The position numbers and the translations under genes are program-made. From Bacteroidales bacterium (lineage in GTDB: Bacteria > Bacteroidota > Bacteroidia > Bacteroidales > 4484-276): a stretch of DNA of 8,776 nucleotides. The notes under the pieces are model-generated. The model did not search any database. It saw only the letters and a list, made by a program, of their open reading frames with translations, and had not been told where the DNA came from. The stretch lies in assembly GCA_018400545.1 (NCBI GenBank), contig JAGYLT010000084.1, forward strand, positions 1 through 8,776, given 5' to 3'. Within the stretch, counting starts at the first letter, position 1. Each line of letters starts with the position of its first letter. Positions 1 through 5,847 of this stretch are shown piece by piece.

Positions 1-30
1 CGATAATTCAATTTTGTTTTTAATCAAAAA

Positions 31-1419
31 TTATCCTCTCATGGTTTCTTCCACTTCTTCAATGGTGATTGGTATGCGCTTTCCAATCAGCCGGCATCCG
101 TTATCAGTAACCAGAATATCATCTTCAAGCCTCACACCACCAAAGTCGAGGTATTTTTCAACTTCGCTGTAATTAATAAAATCAGCGAGTTTGTTCTCCT
201 TTTTCCAGATATCGAATAAAGCAGGAATAAAATAAATTCCCGGTTCATTGGTCAACACAAAGCCGGGTTCCAGTTTTCTGCCAAGTCGAAGGTTGGCCGT
301 ACCAAACTGTTTTGACCGCTTAACATCTTCAGAATAACCCACATAATCCTCACCCAGGCCTTCCATATCGTGCACATCCAAACCCATCATATGGCCCAGT
401 CCGTGCGGGAAAAACATGGCGTGAGCTCCCTGTTCAACGGCATCATCCACATTACCTTTCATAATGTTGAGGCTCTTCAGGCCTTCGGCAATCACACGTG
501 CAGCAAGCAAGTGAATGCTTTTGTTGGTAACACCGGGCTTGATGGCTTCGGTGGCTTTATTGTTGGCATCCAGCACGATCTGGTAAATATCGCGCTGACG
601 CGGTGAAAACTTCCCGCCCACCGGAACAGTCCGTGTAAAGTCGGAGGCATAATGGGTGGTGGTTTCGGCACCGGCATCGGTGAGCATCATCCTGCCCTCC
701 TTCAAAACCTGGCTGTGGTCGTGGTTGTGCAGGGTTTCTCCGTTTTGAGATAAAATAATGGGAAACGAAACCATGGCTCCGTGCGAAAGGGCAATGCCTT
801 CGATGGTGCCGGCAATATTGCGTTCATGTTCGCCGGGATGCGCCATCTTCATGGCAGTTACGTGCATTTCATAACCAATGGCCGCCGCTTTTTCCAACTC
901 GGCAATTTCGTCATCATCTTTAATATTTCGCAGTTCAACAACCGATTTGATCAGCAGTTCGGATGCTTTGGCCTTTTGATCGGCGATTTTAATTCCGGTT
1001 AATTCCTCCATGGCAATTTTTGTTTCGCCCCGGTAAGGCGGCAGGAAATGAAACTGCCGTCCGCTGTCCATTGCTTTGCGCAGATATGACCCAAGCTGAC
1101 TGGTAGGCCTTACATCGTCCACGGCCACTTTGGCTGCATAATCTTTCATGGAAGGTTGCGGGCCCATCCAGATGATGTCATCAATTTCCACATCGTCACC
1201 AAAAATGATATCCTTACCTTCATCAAAATCGATCACCCCTGATAATCCCTGGAGATCGATGCCAAAAAAGTATAGGAAGGCACTGTCCTGCCTGAAATGA
1301 AAGGTATTGGAAGGGTAATTCATGGGCGAATCCACATTACCCGGGAAAAATGCAATCCCATTGTTAATCTGTGCTTTGAGCGCATCGCGCCGCTTTTTGT
1401 AAACTTCAGCTTTAAACAT
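31..1419 (-). CDS. pepP: Xaa-Pro aminopeptidase (peptidase family M24)
   Basis: This 462-residue protein should remove the N-terminal residue from peptides with proline second, in the cytoplasm, using two metal ions. An N-terminal aminopeptidase-P domain (about residues 1-140) precedes the pita-bread M24 domain (about 170-455). All five expected metal ligands are visible: D248 in TDAGAE, D260 in SDFTRT, H339 in PHGLGH, E392 in NEPGIY and E432 in RLEDD. Length fits the PepP type (roughly 440-470). The frame stays open upstream to 1530, but I chose the ATG at 1417-1419. It begins the usual MFKAEVYKKRRDAL-type N-terminus, and a good promoter box at 1456-1463 lies inside the longer frame, so the extra 37 residues would be untranscribed leader. 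It is divergent from the Fur-family gene. The family is certain; the symbol pepP is assigned by similarity. Confidence 0.95.
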   Translation of the reverse strand: MFKAEVYKKRRDALKAQINNGIAFFPGNVDSPMNYPSNTFHFRQDSAFLYFFGIDLQGLSGVIDFDEGKDIIFGDDVEIDDIIWMGPQPSMKDYAAKVAVDDVRPTSQLGSYLRKAMDSGRQFHFLPPYRGETKIAMEELTGIKIADQKAKASELLIKSVVELRNIKDDDEIAELEKAAAIGYEMHVTAMKMAHPGEHERNIAGTIEGIALSHGAMVSFPIILSQNGETLHNHDHSQVLKEGRMMLTDAGAETTTHYASDFTRTVPVGGKFSPRQRDIYQIVLDANNKATEAIKPGVTNKSIHLLAARVIAEGLKSLNIMKGNVDDAVEQGAHAMFFPHGLGHMMGLDVHDMEGLGEDYVGYSEDVKRSKQFGTANLRLGRKLEPGFVLTNEPGIYFIPALFDIWKKENKLADFINYSEVEKYLDFGGVRLEDDILVTDNGCRLIGKRIPITIEEVEETMRG

Positions 1420-1455
1420 GATATATTTAATTTTAATGAATTTTTCTGATGACCG

Positions 1456-1489
1456 CAAAAGTAATGAAAAGTGGTGAAGCATGATGAAA
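1456..1489 (-). promoter_or_regulatory. Promoter of the aminopeptidase gene
   Basis: On the minus strand, 1463-1456 reads TACTTTTG, an exact match to the Bacteroidota -7 box TAnnTTTG. A near-match to the -33 TTTG box (TTTC, 1489-1486) lies 22 bases upstream. Transcription would start near 1450, giving a leader of about 30 bases before the ATG at 1419. The -7 box is seen directly; the -33 element is weak. Confidence 0.55.
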
Positions 1490-1584
1490 CTGATACCACC
1501 AGTAACCTGCGCCAGGGGTGCGATTAACAATATTAAACAATCTGATGCATATTTAGATCAACAAACCTGATCAAAAATTTTACC

Positions 1585-1592
1585 TATTTTTG
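1585..1592 (+). promoter_or_regulatory. -7 promoter box of the Fur/Zur-family gene
   Basis: TATTTTTG matches the Bacteroidota -7 consensus TAnnTTTG exactly. No good -33 box lies 17-23 bases upstream. The box runs directly into the 7-1-7 palindrome at 1591-1605, so a repressor bound there would cover the -7 box and the expected start site (around 1598-1600). The transcript would begin about 24 bases before the GTG at 1623. This argues against starting the protein at the in-frame TTG at 1590, which lies inside the promoter. Confidence 0.5.
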
Positions 1593-1605
1593 CAACATTG
1601 TTGCA
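1591..1605 (+). promoter_or_regulatory. Perfect 7-1-7 palindrome, likely Fur/Zur-family operator
   Basis: TGCAACATTGTTGCA is a perfect inverted repeat of 7 bases either side of one central base, the geometry typical of Fur, Zur and PerR boxes. It overlaps the -7 box of the adjacent Fur-family gene. The simplest reading is an autoregulatory operator. It also lies in the divergent region shared with the aminopeptidase gene, but more than 120 bases from that promoter. The palindrome is seen directly; the binding protein is inferred from the neighbouring gene. Confidence 0.65.
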
Positions 1606-1622
1606 TATTAATTGACGCAAGG

Positions 1623-2048
1623 GTGGCTACAGAAGAACTTTTAAAAAGGCATCATTTAAGCAAAACAGGCATTCGGGAAGATATGCTGAAGGCTTTTATG
1701 GAAAGCCCCGCCCCTATTTCGGTGAGCGAGCTAAGGGAAAGGATGTCGCTGGATTGCGACCGGGTGACTTTGTACCGCAACCTGAAAAGGTTTACGCGAA
1801 AGGGTATTTTGCACGAAGTAATCCTCGATAAGCAGGATTCAAAATATGTGATGCCCGAAAGCATTCTAAACCCGGAACAATCCTACAGCGAGCACCTGCA
1901 TTTTAAATGCGTAAAATGCAACATGGTTAGGTGCCTTACGGATCAGGAGATCAAAAAGGTAACGCTGCCGGAAGGGTTTCAAATGCTGGAAACAAACTTC
2001 GTGGTTTTTGGGGTTTGTAATCAGTGCAACAACCCCGGAGATTTTTGA
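1623..2048 (+). CDS. zur: Fur-family transcriptional regulator, probably Zur
   Basis: This 141-residue protein (from GTG) is a Fur-superfamily metal-dependent repressor. The winged-helix DNA-binding domain spans about residues 10-80, with the recognition helix DRVTLYRNLKRF at 46-57. The dimerisation and metal domain follows, with CVKC (96-99) and CNQC (132-135) as the expected structural zinc site and H91 and H93 as likely sensory ligands. The frame is open further upstream to a TTG at 1590, but that codon lies in the promoter and operator. GTG 1623 is the first plausible start after it and gives the N-terminus MATEELLKRHHLSKTG. The call of Zur over Fur or PerR rests on the downstream znuA, znuC and znuB genes, not on residues that separate the subfamilies. 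Autorepression is suggested by the 1591-1605 palindrome. Family call firm, zinc specificity inferred. Confidence 0.88.
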   Translation: MATEELLKRHHLSKTGIREDMLKAFMESPAPISVSELRERMSLDCDRVTLYRNLKRFTRKGILHEVILDKQDSKYVMPESILNPEQSYSEHLHFKCVKCNMVRCLTDQEIKKVTLPEGFQMLETNFVVFGVCNQCNNPGDF

Positions 2049-2072
2049 ACGTAACCGACACATGCTTGTTAA

Positions 2073-2089
2073 ATGAATAAATTATTCAT
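2073..2089 (+). promoter_or_regulatory. 8-1-8 palindrome before the pterin synthase gene
   Basis: ATGAATAAATTATTCAT is a perfect inverted repeat of 8 bases around one central A. It lies between the regulator stop (2048) and the next ATG (2105). Its geometry and some half-site positions (TGnAnnA) match the palindrome at 1591-1605, so it may be a second operator for the same regulator. It overlaps a poor promoter candidate (TATTCATG, 2083-2090). Being AT-rich, it is weaker evidence than the first box. Confidence 0.4.
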
Positions 2090-2104
2090 GCAAAACTGAA
2101 AAAA

Positions 2105-2518
2105 ATGAAAGTAACAGCCTGCAGAAAAACACATTTTAACGCAACCCACAGGTTGCACAATCCCAATTGGGATGATGATAAAAACGAGCGCGTGTTTGGT
2201 TCATGCAACAACCCCAATTACCACGGTCACAATTATGATCTGATTGTAAAAGTAACCGGTGAAGTTGATCCGGAAACCGGCTATGTGATGGATATGGGCA
2301 AATTAAAACAAATCGTAAAAGAGCATGTGGAAAACCGGTACGACCATAAAAACCTGTATCTCGATGTGGAAGATTACAGGGACCTGAACCCCAGCGCGGA
2401 GAATATTGCCATTAGAATCTGGGATATTTTGAGGGAGCAGATCGACCGGAAATTTGAACTTTCGATCGTGCTATATGAAACGGAAAGGAATTTTGTGGAA
2501 TACAGTGGTGGGGAATGA
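2105..2518 (+). CDS. queD: 6-pyruvoyl-tetrahydropterin synthase / QueD family enzyme
   Basis: This 137-residue zinc enzyme of the PTPS/QueD fold acts on dihydroneopterin triphosphate. It yields either 6-pyruvoyl-tetrahydropterin or 6-carboxy-tetrahydropterin, the queuosine precursor. Zinc ligands H15, H40 and H42 are present. The catalytic Cys is C34 in GSCNNPNYHGHNY, D80-H81 form the Asp-His pair, and E125 in LYETERN anchors the pterin. The spacing CxxxxxHGH is that of the animal-type PTPS, whereas typical QueD proteins have CxxxHGH. Bacteroidota proteins of this kind are nonetheless usually annotated QueD, so the substrate outcome is open and the symbol is provisional. The ATG lies 56 bases after the regulator stop, just beyond a palindrome. 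Its place beside a zur-like regulator and znu genes suggests zinc-responsive expression. No other queuosine or pterin gene is in view. Confidence 0.9.
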   Translation: MKVTACRKTHFNATHRLHNPNWDDDKNERVFGSCNNPNYHGHNYDLIVKVTGEVDPETGYVMDMGKLKQIVKEHVENRYDHKNLYLDVEDYRDLNPSAENIAIRIWDILREQIDRKFELSIVLYETERNFVEYSGGE

Positions 2519-2550
2519 GAGATGAGTTGTGAGTTATGAGTTGTTAGTTT
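2516..2550 (+). repeat. Tandem heptad repeat, five units
   Basis: The units are TGAGAGA, TGAGTTG, TGAGTTA, TGAGTTG and TTAGTTT, in register, with the first unit supplying the TGA stop of the upstream gene. Such GAGTTAT-like tracts occur between genes in Bacteroidota. It separates the pterin synthase gene from the YidD-ZnuA frame and could vary in copy number by slippage. Confidence 0.6.
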
Positions 2551-2596
2551 AATGATAGTTATTTTTTTTTAATAAGAATTAAACAATCGTCCTGCA

Positions 2597-3790
2597 TTGT
2601 CAAACATCGTCAACAAAGCATTTAGCGGATTACTGATCATCCCTGTACGGATTTATCAGTATGGCATTTCGCCATTTACTCCGGCTTCGTGCAGGCATAT
2701 CCCCACCTGCTCGGAATACTCGGTGGAGGCGCTGAAACAGCATGGGCCGGTTCGTGGCAGTTTGATGGCCCTGAATCGTATCTCAAGATGCCATCCGTGG
2801 GGAACAGAGGGATTTGATCCGGTTCCGAAAATATTGGTGACAACGATGAAATTGAATAAAAAACAAACTCGCGGCGTAAAATATTACGACATGCTCAAAT
2901 CGAAAATGATAACCCTGCTGATGTTGCCTTTTATATTTCTAACTGCTGCATGCAACAGCGGCACAATGGAATCCGGTGATTCCGGACAGCAAAAAGTGCT
3001 CGTCAGCATTCAGCCCTATCAATACTTTATCGAAAAAATTGCCGGCGACCATGTGAAAACCATGGTGCTGATCCCACCCGGAACTACTCCTCATGTTTAT
3101 GATCCGACACCGAGGCAGATGGCCGAAATTGATAACGTTGATCTCTATTTCTTTAATGGCAACCTGAGTTTCGAAAAAGCCTGGATTGATAAAATGAAAA
3201 ACAGTTACCCCAACCTAAAGCTGGTAAACTTAAGCAACGGCATACCAGTTTTGCATGGCCACAAATGTGATGATCCTGGCCATAATCACGAACATCACGG
3301 AACCGATCCTCACACCTGGCTTTCAGCCCGGAATGGAAAAATGATCGCAAAAAATGTTTTTGACGGCCTCATCGGGCAATACCCTGACCAAAAGGAAATC
3401 TTTGAGCAGAACTATGATAAACTGGTTGAAGAAATTGACCAGCTTGACCAAAAAATACAGGAAATATTGTCCGGCCTGCCATACCGGAAATTTATGATCT
3501 TTCACCCGTCACTCTCCTATTTTGCCCGCGACTACAACCTGGAACAAATAGCCATCGAATCCGGAGGGAAGGAACCCTCCCCGTCACAACTGAGGGCTTC
3601 AATCGAGAGGGCAAAATCAGCAGGCCTCAAAACCATCCTGGTTCAAAAGGAATTTGATATGGAAAATGCCAGAATTATCGCAAATGAGATTGACGGGATC
3701 GTCGTTGAGATTGATCCCCTTTCGGTAAACTGGGACGAAAACTTACTGGATCTGGCTAAAAAAATCAGTTCATCACCAACCAAAAAATAA
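2597..3790 (+). CDS. YidD-ZnuA in-frame fusion (open frame of 397 residues)
   Basis: Two complete modules share one open frame. Residues 1-78 are a full YidD, the membrane protein insertion efficiency factor that acts with YidC at the inner membrane. It has an amphipathic N-terminus, CRHIPTCSEYSVEALKQHG (32-50), and RCHPWG with FDPVP near 64-77. After a basic linker (79-98), residues 99-397 are a ZnuA-type zinc-binding lipoprotein, described under 2891-3790. YidD is normally a separate protein of about 70-85 residues. The only usable start is the TTG at 2597, because a stop lies just upstream (2573-2575) and no ATG comes first. Separate translation from an internal start remains possible. So does loss of the yidD stop by an indel: a TGA sits at 2838-2840 in the +1 frame. 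A single fused protein could keep YidD cytoplasmic and ZnuA periplasmic, with the signal segment spanning the membrane. The domain calls are firm; whether the fusion is made as one protein is unknown. Confidence 0.75.
   Translation: MSNIVNKAFSGLLIIPVRIYQYGISPFTPASCRHIPTCSEYSVEALKQHGPVRGSLMALNRISRCHPWGTEGFDPVPKILVTTMKLNKKQTRGVKYYDMLKSKMITLLMLPFIFLTAACNSGTMESGDSGQQKVLVSIQPYQYFIEKIAGDHVKTMVLIPPGTTPHVYDPTPRQMAEIDNVDLYFFNGNLSFEKAWIDKMKNSYPNLKLVNLSNGIPVLHGHKCDDPGHNHEHHGTDPHTWLSARNGKMIAKNVFDGLIGQYPDQKEIFEQNYDKLVEEIDQLDQKIQEILSGLPYRKFMIFHPSLSYFARDYNLEQIAIESGGKEPSPSQLRASIERAKSAGLKTILVQKEFDMENARIIANEIDGIVVEIDPLSVNWDENLLDLAKKISSSPTKK
2891..3790 (+). CDS. znuA: Zinc ABC transporter substrate-binding lipoprotein ZnuA (internal start)
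   Basis: Read from the ATG at 2891, this is a 299-residue lipoprotein of the cluster A-I (ZnuA/TroA) metal-binding family. Its signal peptide is MLKSKMITLLMLPFIF, with lipobox LTAAC ending at C119 of the longer frame. Using that numbering, the metal ligands are H166 (TTPHVYDPTP), H239 (DPHTWLS), H303 (FHPSLSYF) and D373 (EIDPLS). His in the third position, where manganese binders usually have Glu, favours zinc. A His-rich loop (about 220-234) resembles the zinc-collecting loop of ZnuA. The protein would deliver zinc to ZnuB/ZnuC. An alternative ATG at 2846 would give an unusually long basic n-region. znuC follows after 4 bases, so the two are co-transcribed. This entry is the alternative translation of the C-terminal part of 2597-3790. 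Confidence 0.75.
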   Translation: MLKSKMITLLMLPFIFLTAACNSGTMESGDSGQQKVLVSIQPYQYFIEKIAGDHVKTMVLIPPGTTPHVYDPTPRQMAEIDNVDLYFFNGNLSFEKAWIDKMKNSYPNLKLVNLSNGIPVLHGHKCDDPGHNHEHHGTDPHTWLSARNGKMIAKNVFDGLIGQYPDQKEIFEQNYDKLVEEIDQLDQKIQEILSGLPYRKFMIFHPSLSYFARDYNLEQIAIESGGKEPSPSQLRASIERAKSAGLKTILVQKEFDMENARIIANEIDGIVVEIDPLSVNWDENLLDLAKKISSSPTKK

Positions 3791-3794
3791 TAAC

Positions 3795-4553
3795 ATGGAA
3801 CCCATTGTTGAGCTAAAAAATATTACGGCAGGCTATGGTGATGAAGTGATCCTGAAAGATGTGAACCTAACCATCCGGAAGAGCGATTTTATTGGTGTGA
3901 TCGGCCCGAACGGCGGTGGAAAAACCACGCTGGTGAAAGTGATTATGGGATTGATCAGACCGATGAAAGGCAGGGTACTGATACACGATCAAAAACATAC
4001 AAACAGCGCCACAACAATCGGTTATCTTCCACAAATCAATAAAACCGACAGGAAGTTCCCGATTTCGGTTTTGGACGTTGTGCTTTCGGGATTGCCTAAA
4101 AAAGGTTCCCTCTTCAGGCGGTTCTCAAAAGAGGATATTTCCAAAGCACGAAATTTACTTGGCCGGATGGGCATTGAACACCTGATGAAAAAAAATATCG
4201 GGGATTTATCGGGTGGCCAGATGCAACGCGTTTTCCTTTGCCGTGCGATCATTTCGGAGCCAGGGCTGTTGATCCTTGACGAACCCAACACCTTTGTGGA
4301 CAATAAATTTGAAAGCGACCTGTATGAAATCCTGAAAGAACTCAACAGGAAAATGGCCATCATGATCGTGTCGCACGATGTGGGTACCATCACCTATTAT
4401 GTGAAAACCATTGCCTGCGTGAACCGTAACCTGCACTATCATGAATCCAATGTAATCAGCGAAAAGCAACTTGAAGCCTACAATTGCCCCATCCAGATCA
4501 TTGCCCACGGTAATGTCCCGCATACGGTGTTGCACCAGCATGGAGATGGATAA
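3795..4553 (+). CDS. znuC: Zinc/manganese ABC transporter ATPase ZnuC
   Basis: This 252-residue cytoplasmic ATPase powers metal uptake through ZnuB. All ABC motifs are intact: Walker A GPNGGGKT (37-44), Q-loop Q80 in YLPQ, signature LSGGQ (138-142), Walker B LLILDEP (158-164) with catalytic E163, and switch H194 in VSHD. The D-loop reads NTFVD, a small change from the usual TTGVD. The C-terminal tail (about 212-252) is His-rich, with IAHGNVPHTVLHQHG resembling the ends of other zinc and manganese transporter ATPases. The ATG lies 4 bases after the znuA stop, which suggests coupled translation. The permease gene does not follow directly: 445 bases of repeat-rich DNA intervene, which is unusual for a znu operon. 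Zinc as substrate is inferred from ZnuA's ligands. Confidence 0.93.
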   Translation: MEPIVELKNITAGYGDEVILKDVNLTIRKSDFIGVIGPNGGGKTTLVKVIMGLIRPMKGRVLIHDQKHTNSATTIGYLPQINKTDRKFPISVLDVVLSGLPKKGSLFRRFSKEDISKARNLLGRMGIEHLMKKNIGDLSGGQMQRVFLCRAIISEPGLLILDEPNTFVDNKFESDLYEILKELNRKMAIMIVSHDVGTITYYVKTIACVNRNLHYHESNVISEKQLEAYNCPIQIIAHGNVPHTVLHQHGDG

Positions 4554-4574
4554 TTGCGAATGGTTAGTGAAAAT

Positions 4575-4605
4575 ATGCTCCTGAGACTTCGGGATGAATT
4601 TCCGG
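4575..4605 (+). repeat. Imperfect direct repeat, left copy
   Basis: It shares ATGCTCC and the 14-base block CGGGATGAATTTCC with the right copy at 4929-4960. It can fold as a small hairpin (TCCTGA with TCGGGA). It starts 22 bases after the znuC stop. Confidence 0.55.
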
Positions 4606-4740
4606 TTTTCAGACTAACAGTTTTGTAACATAATATAAAACAAAGTGTTTTTAGTAGAACATGCTATCTGAACAATTTTTAAATAGACCTCTCAGTCGCA
4701 AGCTCCTTCGAGGTGACAAGCTTGTTGGTGTAATGGTAGG

Positions 4741-4778
4741 GTGCTGGGGCGGAGCGCAGAGCGCTTCCTGCCTAGCAC
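4741..4778 (+). repeat. Long GC-rich imperfect hairpin
   Basis: The outer stem GTGCT/AGCAC (4741-4745 with 4774-4778) continues inward with bulges to a terminal stem AGCGC/GCGCT around the loop AGA. It is far more GC-rich than the flanking AT-rich DNA. It is not followed by a T tract, so it does not look like a standard terminator. It could be the core of a dispersed repeat or a structured RNA within the znuC-znuB transcript. Confidence 0.45.
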
Positions 4779-4832
4779 TCACACTCAAAATCGACCTGTC
4801 ATATACCCGAGGGATGCCGATGGCACGACTGG

Positions 4833-4856
4833 AAAATTTTTGCTTGTAAAAATTTT
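4833..4856 (+). repeat. Perfect 9-bp AT hairpin
   Basis: AAAATTTTT and AAAAATTTT are exact reverse complements around the loop GCTTGT. Thermal stability would be modest. It lies in the right half of the znuC-znuB gap. Confidence 0.45.
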
Positions 4857-4864
4857 GAAGGAGA

Positions 4865-4887
4865 AATCTATTTCTAAGAAGTAGATT
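4865..4887 (+). repeat. 10-bp hairpin with 3-base loop
   Basis: AATCTATTTC pairs with GAAGTAGATT (one G-T wobble) around TAA. It begins 9 bases after the previous hairpin, so the two form a tandem stem-loop block before znuB. A run of six C follows (4888-4893), not T, so termination is doubtful. Confidence 0.4.
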
Positions 4888-4928
4888 CCCCCCGAACGAA
4901 AATACCCCAAGTTAGTAAAAAGAAATTG

Positions 4929-4960
4929 ATGCTCCCGGGAAATCCGGGATGAATTTCCAG
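4929..4960 (+). repeat. Imperfect direct repeat, right copy
   Basis: This is the partner of 4575-4605, offset by 354 bases. It also folds as a hairpin (CCCGG/CCGGG around GAAAT). The stem sequence differs from the left copy, yet pairing is kept in both, suggesting a selected stem-loop or a hairpin-type dispersed repeat. Confidence 0.55.
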
Positions 4961-4998
4961 AATAACAAATAACAATTAACGAATAACTTTATCCTCTC

Positions 4999-5847
4999 AT
5001 GGAATCATTCTTCGACCTTTTCAGCTACCGGTTCTTCACAAACGCCCTGCTGGCAGCAGTCCTGGCCAGTGTTACCTGCGGAATAATCGGGTCGTACATT
5101 GTTTCGAAGCGCATCGTTTTCATCAGCGGTGGCATCACCCATGCATCCTTTGGCGGCATTGGCATTGGCTACTTTTTTGGGTTCAGCCCGATACTGGGGG
5201 CCATGTTTTTCGGGGTGCTTTCCGCGCTGGGCATCGAATACATGTCGAAAAAAACCGATGTGCGCGAAGACTCGGTGATTGCTATTTTGTGGTCGCTGGG
5301 CATGGCGGTCGGGATCATTTTTGTTTTCCTCACCCCCGGCTATTCGGCAAATCTCATGAGCTTTTTATTCGGTAATATCCTCACCGTTTCAACTCTTAAC
5401 CTGCAAATGCTTCTGGCACTAACCATCGTCCTGATCATCATCTTCACCACGATGTTCAAAACCATTTTGTTTGTTGCTTTTGATGAAGAATATGCCCGCG
5501 CCATCAAGCTTCCGGTAAAAACCATAAACTACCTGCTGATCACACTTGTGGCTTTAACCATCGTGCTGAACATCCGGGTTGCGGGCATCATCCTGGTAAT
5601 TTCGCTGCTAACTATTCCACAAACCATAGCCGGCATTTTCACCAGCAATTTCAAGCGGATGATCCTGATCTCTGTTATCACAGGCATGGTGGGGAGTTTT
5701 TCGGGACTGCTTACCTCCTATTTTTTTGATATACCCTCGGGTGCTGCTATCATATTCCTGCTCGTACTGATTTTTGCCATAGCCCGTATAATCAAGGCAG
5801 CACAAACATCGTTAAGCATAAAACATCAACTTAAAAGCAAATCATGA
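4999..5847 (+). CDS. znuB: Zinc ABC transporter permease ZnuB (ABC-3 family)
   Basis: This 282-residue inner-membrane protein of the ABC-3 (ZnuB/TroC) family should form the channel for zinc import with ZnuA and ZnuC. Hydrophobic segments lie at about residues 13-35, 52-76, 92-112, 117-131, 134-158, 177-205 (probably two), 221-243 and 247-266. That gives eight or so spans, as expected. Family hallmarks are the conserved loop KRIVFISGGITHASFGGIG (38-56), FDEEYARAIKLP (161-172) as the ATPase-coupling region, and SLLTIPQTIAG (202-212). Length is normal. The ATG at 4999 gives a standard short N-terminus. The gene lies 445 bases after znuC, so it may depend on readthrough or on its own weak promoter. 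Its stop overlaps the next start (ATGA, 5844-5847). Confidence 0.92.
   Translation: MESFFDLFSYRFFTNALLAAVLASVTCGIIGSYIVSKRIVFISGGITHASFGGIGIGYFFGFSPILGAMFFGVLSALGIEYMSKKTDVREDSVIAILWSLGMAVGIIFVFLTPGYSANLMSFLFGNILTVSTLNLQMLLALTIVLIIIFTTMFKTILFVAFDEEYARAIKLPVKTINYLLITLVALTIVLNIRVAGIILVISLLTIPQTIAGIFTSNFKRMILISVITGMVGSFSGLLTSYFFDIPSGAAIIFLLVLIFAIARIIKAAQTSLSIKHQLKSKS

Larger units (their letters stand above)
4554..4998. other. Repeat-rich intergenic insert between znuC and znuB
   Basis: These 445 bases separate two genes that are usually adjacent. They contain an imperfect direct repeat near each end (4575-4605 and 4929-4960) and, between them, a stem ACCTC/GAGGT (4687-4691 with 4710-4714), a strong GC-rich hairpin (4741-4778), an AT hairpin (4833-4856) and another hairpin (4865-4887). 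A 62-codon open frame at 4661-4849 runs through these structures and looks non-coding. No transposase is present. The best reading is a small non-autonomous or dispersed repeat element. A TAACTTTA box (4984-4991) resembles a -7 element but lies only 7 bases before the znuB ATG. Confidence 0.6.

Noticed and set aside
10..32. AT-only inverted repeat downstream of the aminopeptidase gene as a terminator.
   Set aside because: The stem is short, lacks GC pairs beyond one, and needs a bulge; too weak to call.
1420..1530. N-terminal extension of the aminopeptidase frame up to 1530.
   Set aside because: The extra residues do not belong to the family, and an exact TAnnTTTG promoter box lies inside the stretch.
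4206..4541. Long minus-strand open frames within znuC.
   Set aside because: They are antisense to a gene with all ABC motifs intact and encode nothing recognisable.
4622..4650. A Zur-like dyad in TGTAACATAATATAAAACA upstream of znuB.
   Set aside because: The two half-sites agree at only about 6 of 9 positions and differ from the palindrome at 1591-1605; likely chance in AT-rich DNA.
4725..4739. TTGGTGTAATGGTAG resembles a tRNA D-arm.
   Set aside because: No matching acceptor stem, anticodon arm or T-arm with GTTCGA could be placed around it.
4661..4849. A 62-codon plus-strand open frame between znuC and znuB.
   Set aside because: Its translation has no recognisable domain and it runs across several stem-loops of the repeat insert. 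It has no promoter or start context.
4988..5001. The 14-mer TTATCCTCTCATGG at the znuB start also occurs at 31-44.
   Set aside because: One copy is antisense coding sequence at the end of the aminopeptidase gene. A single 14-base match in a window of this size is compatible with chance.
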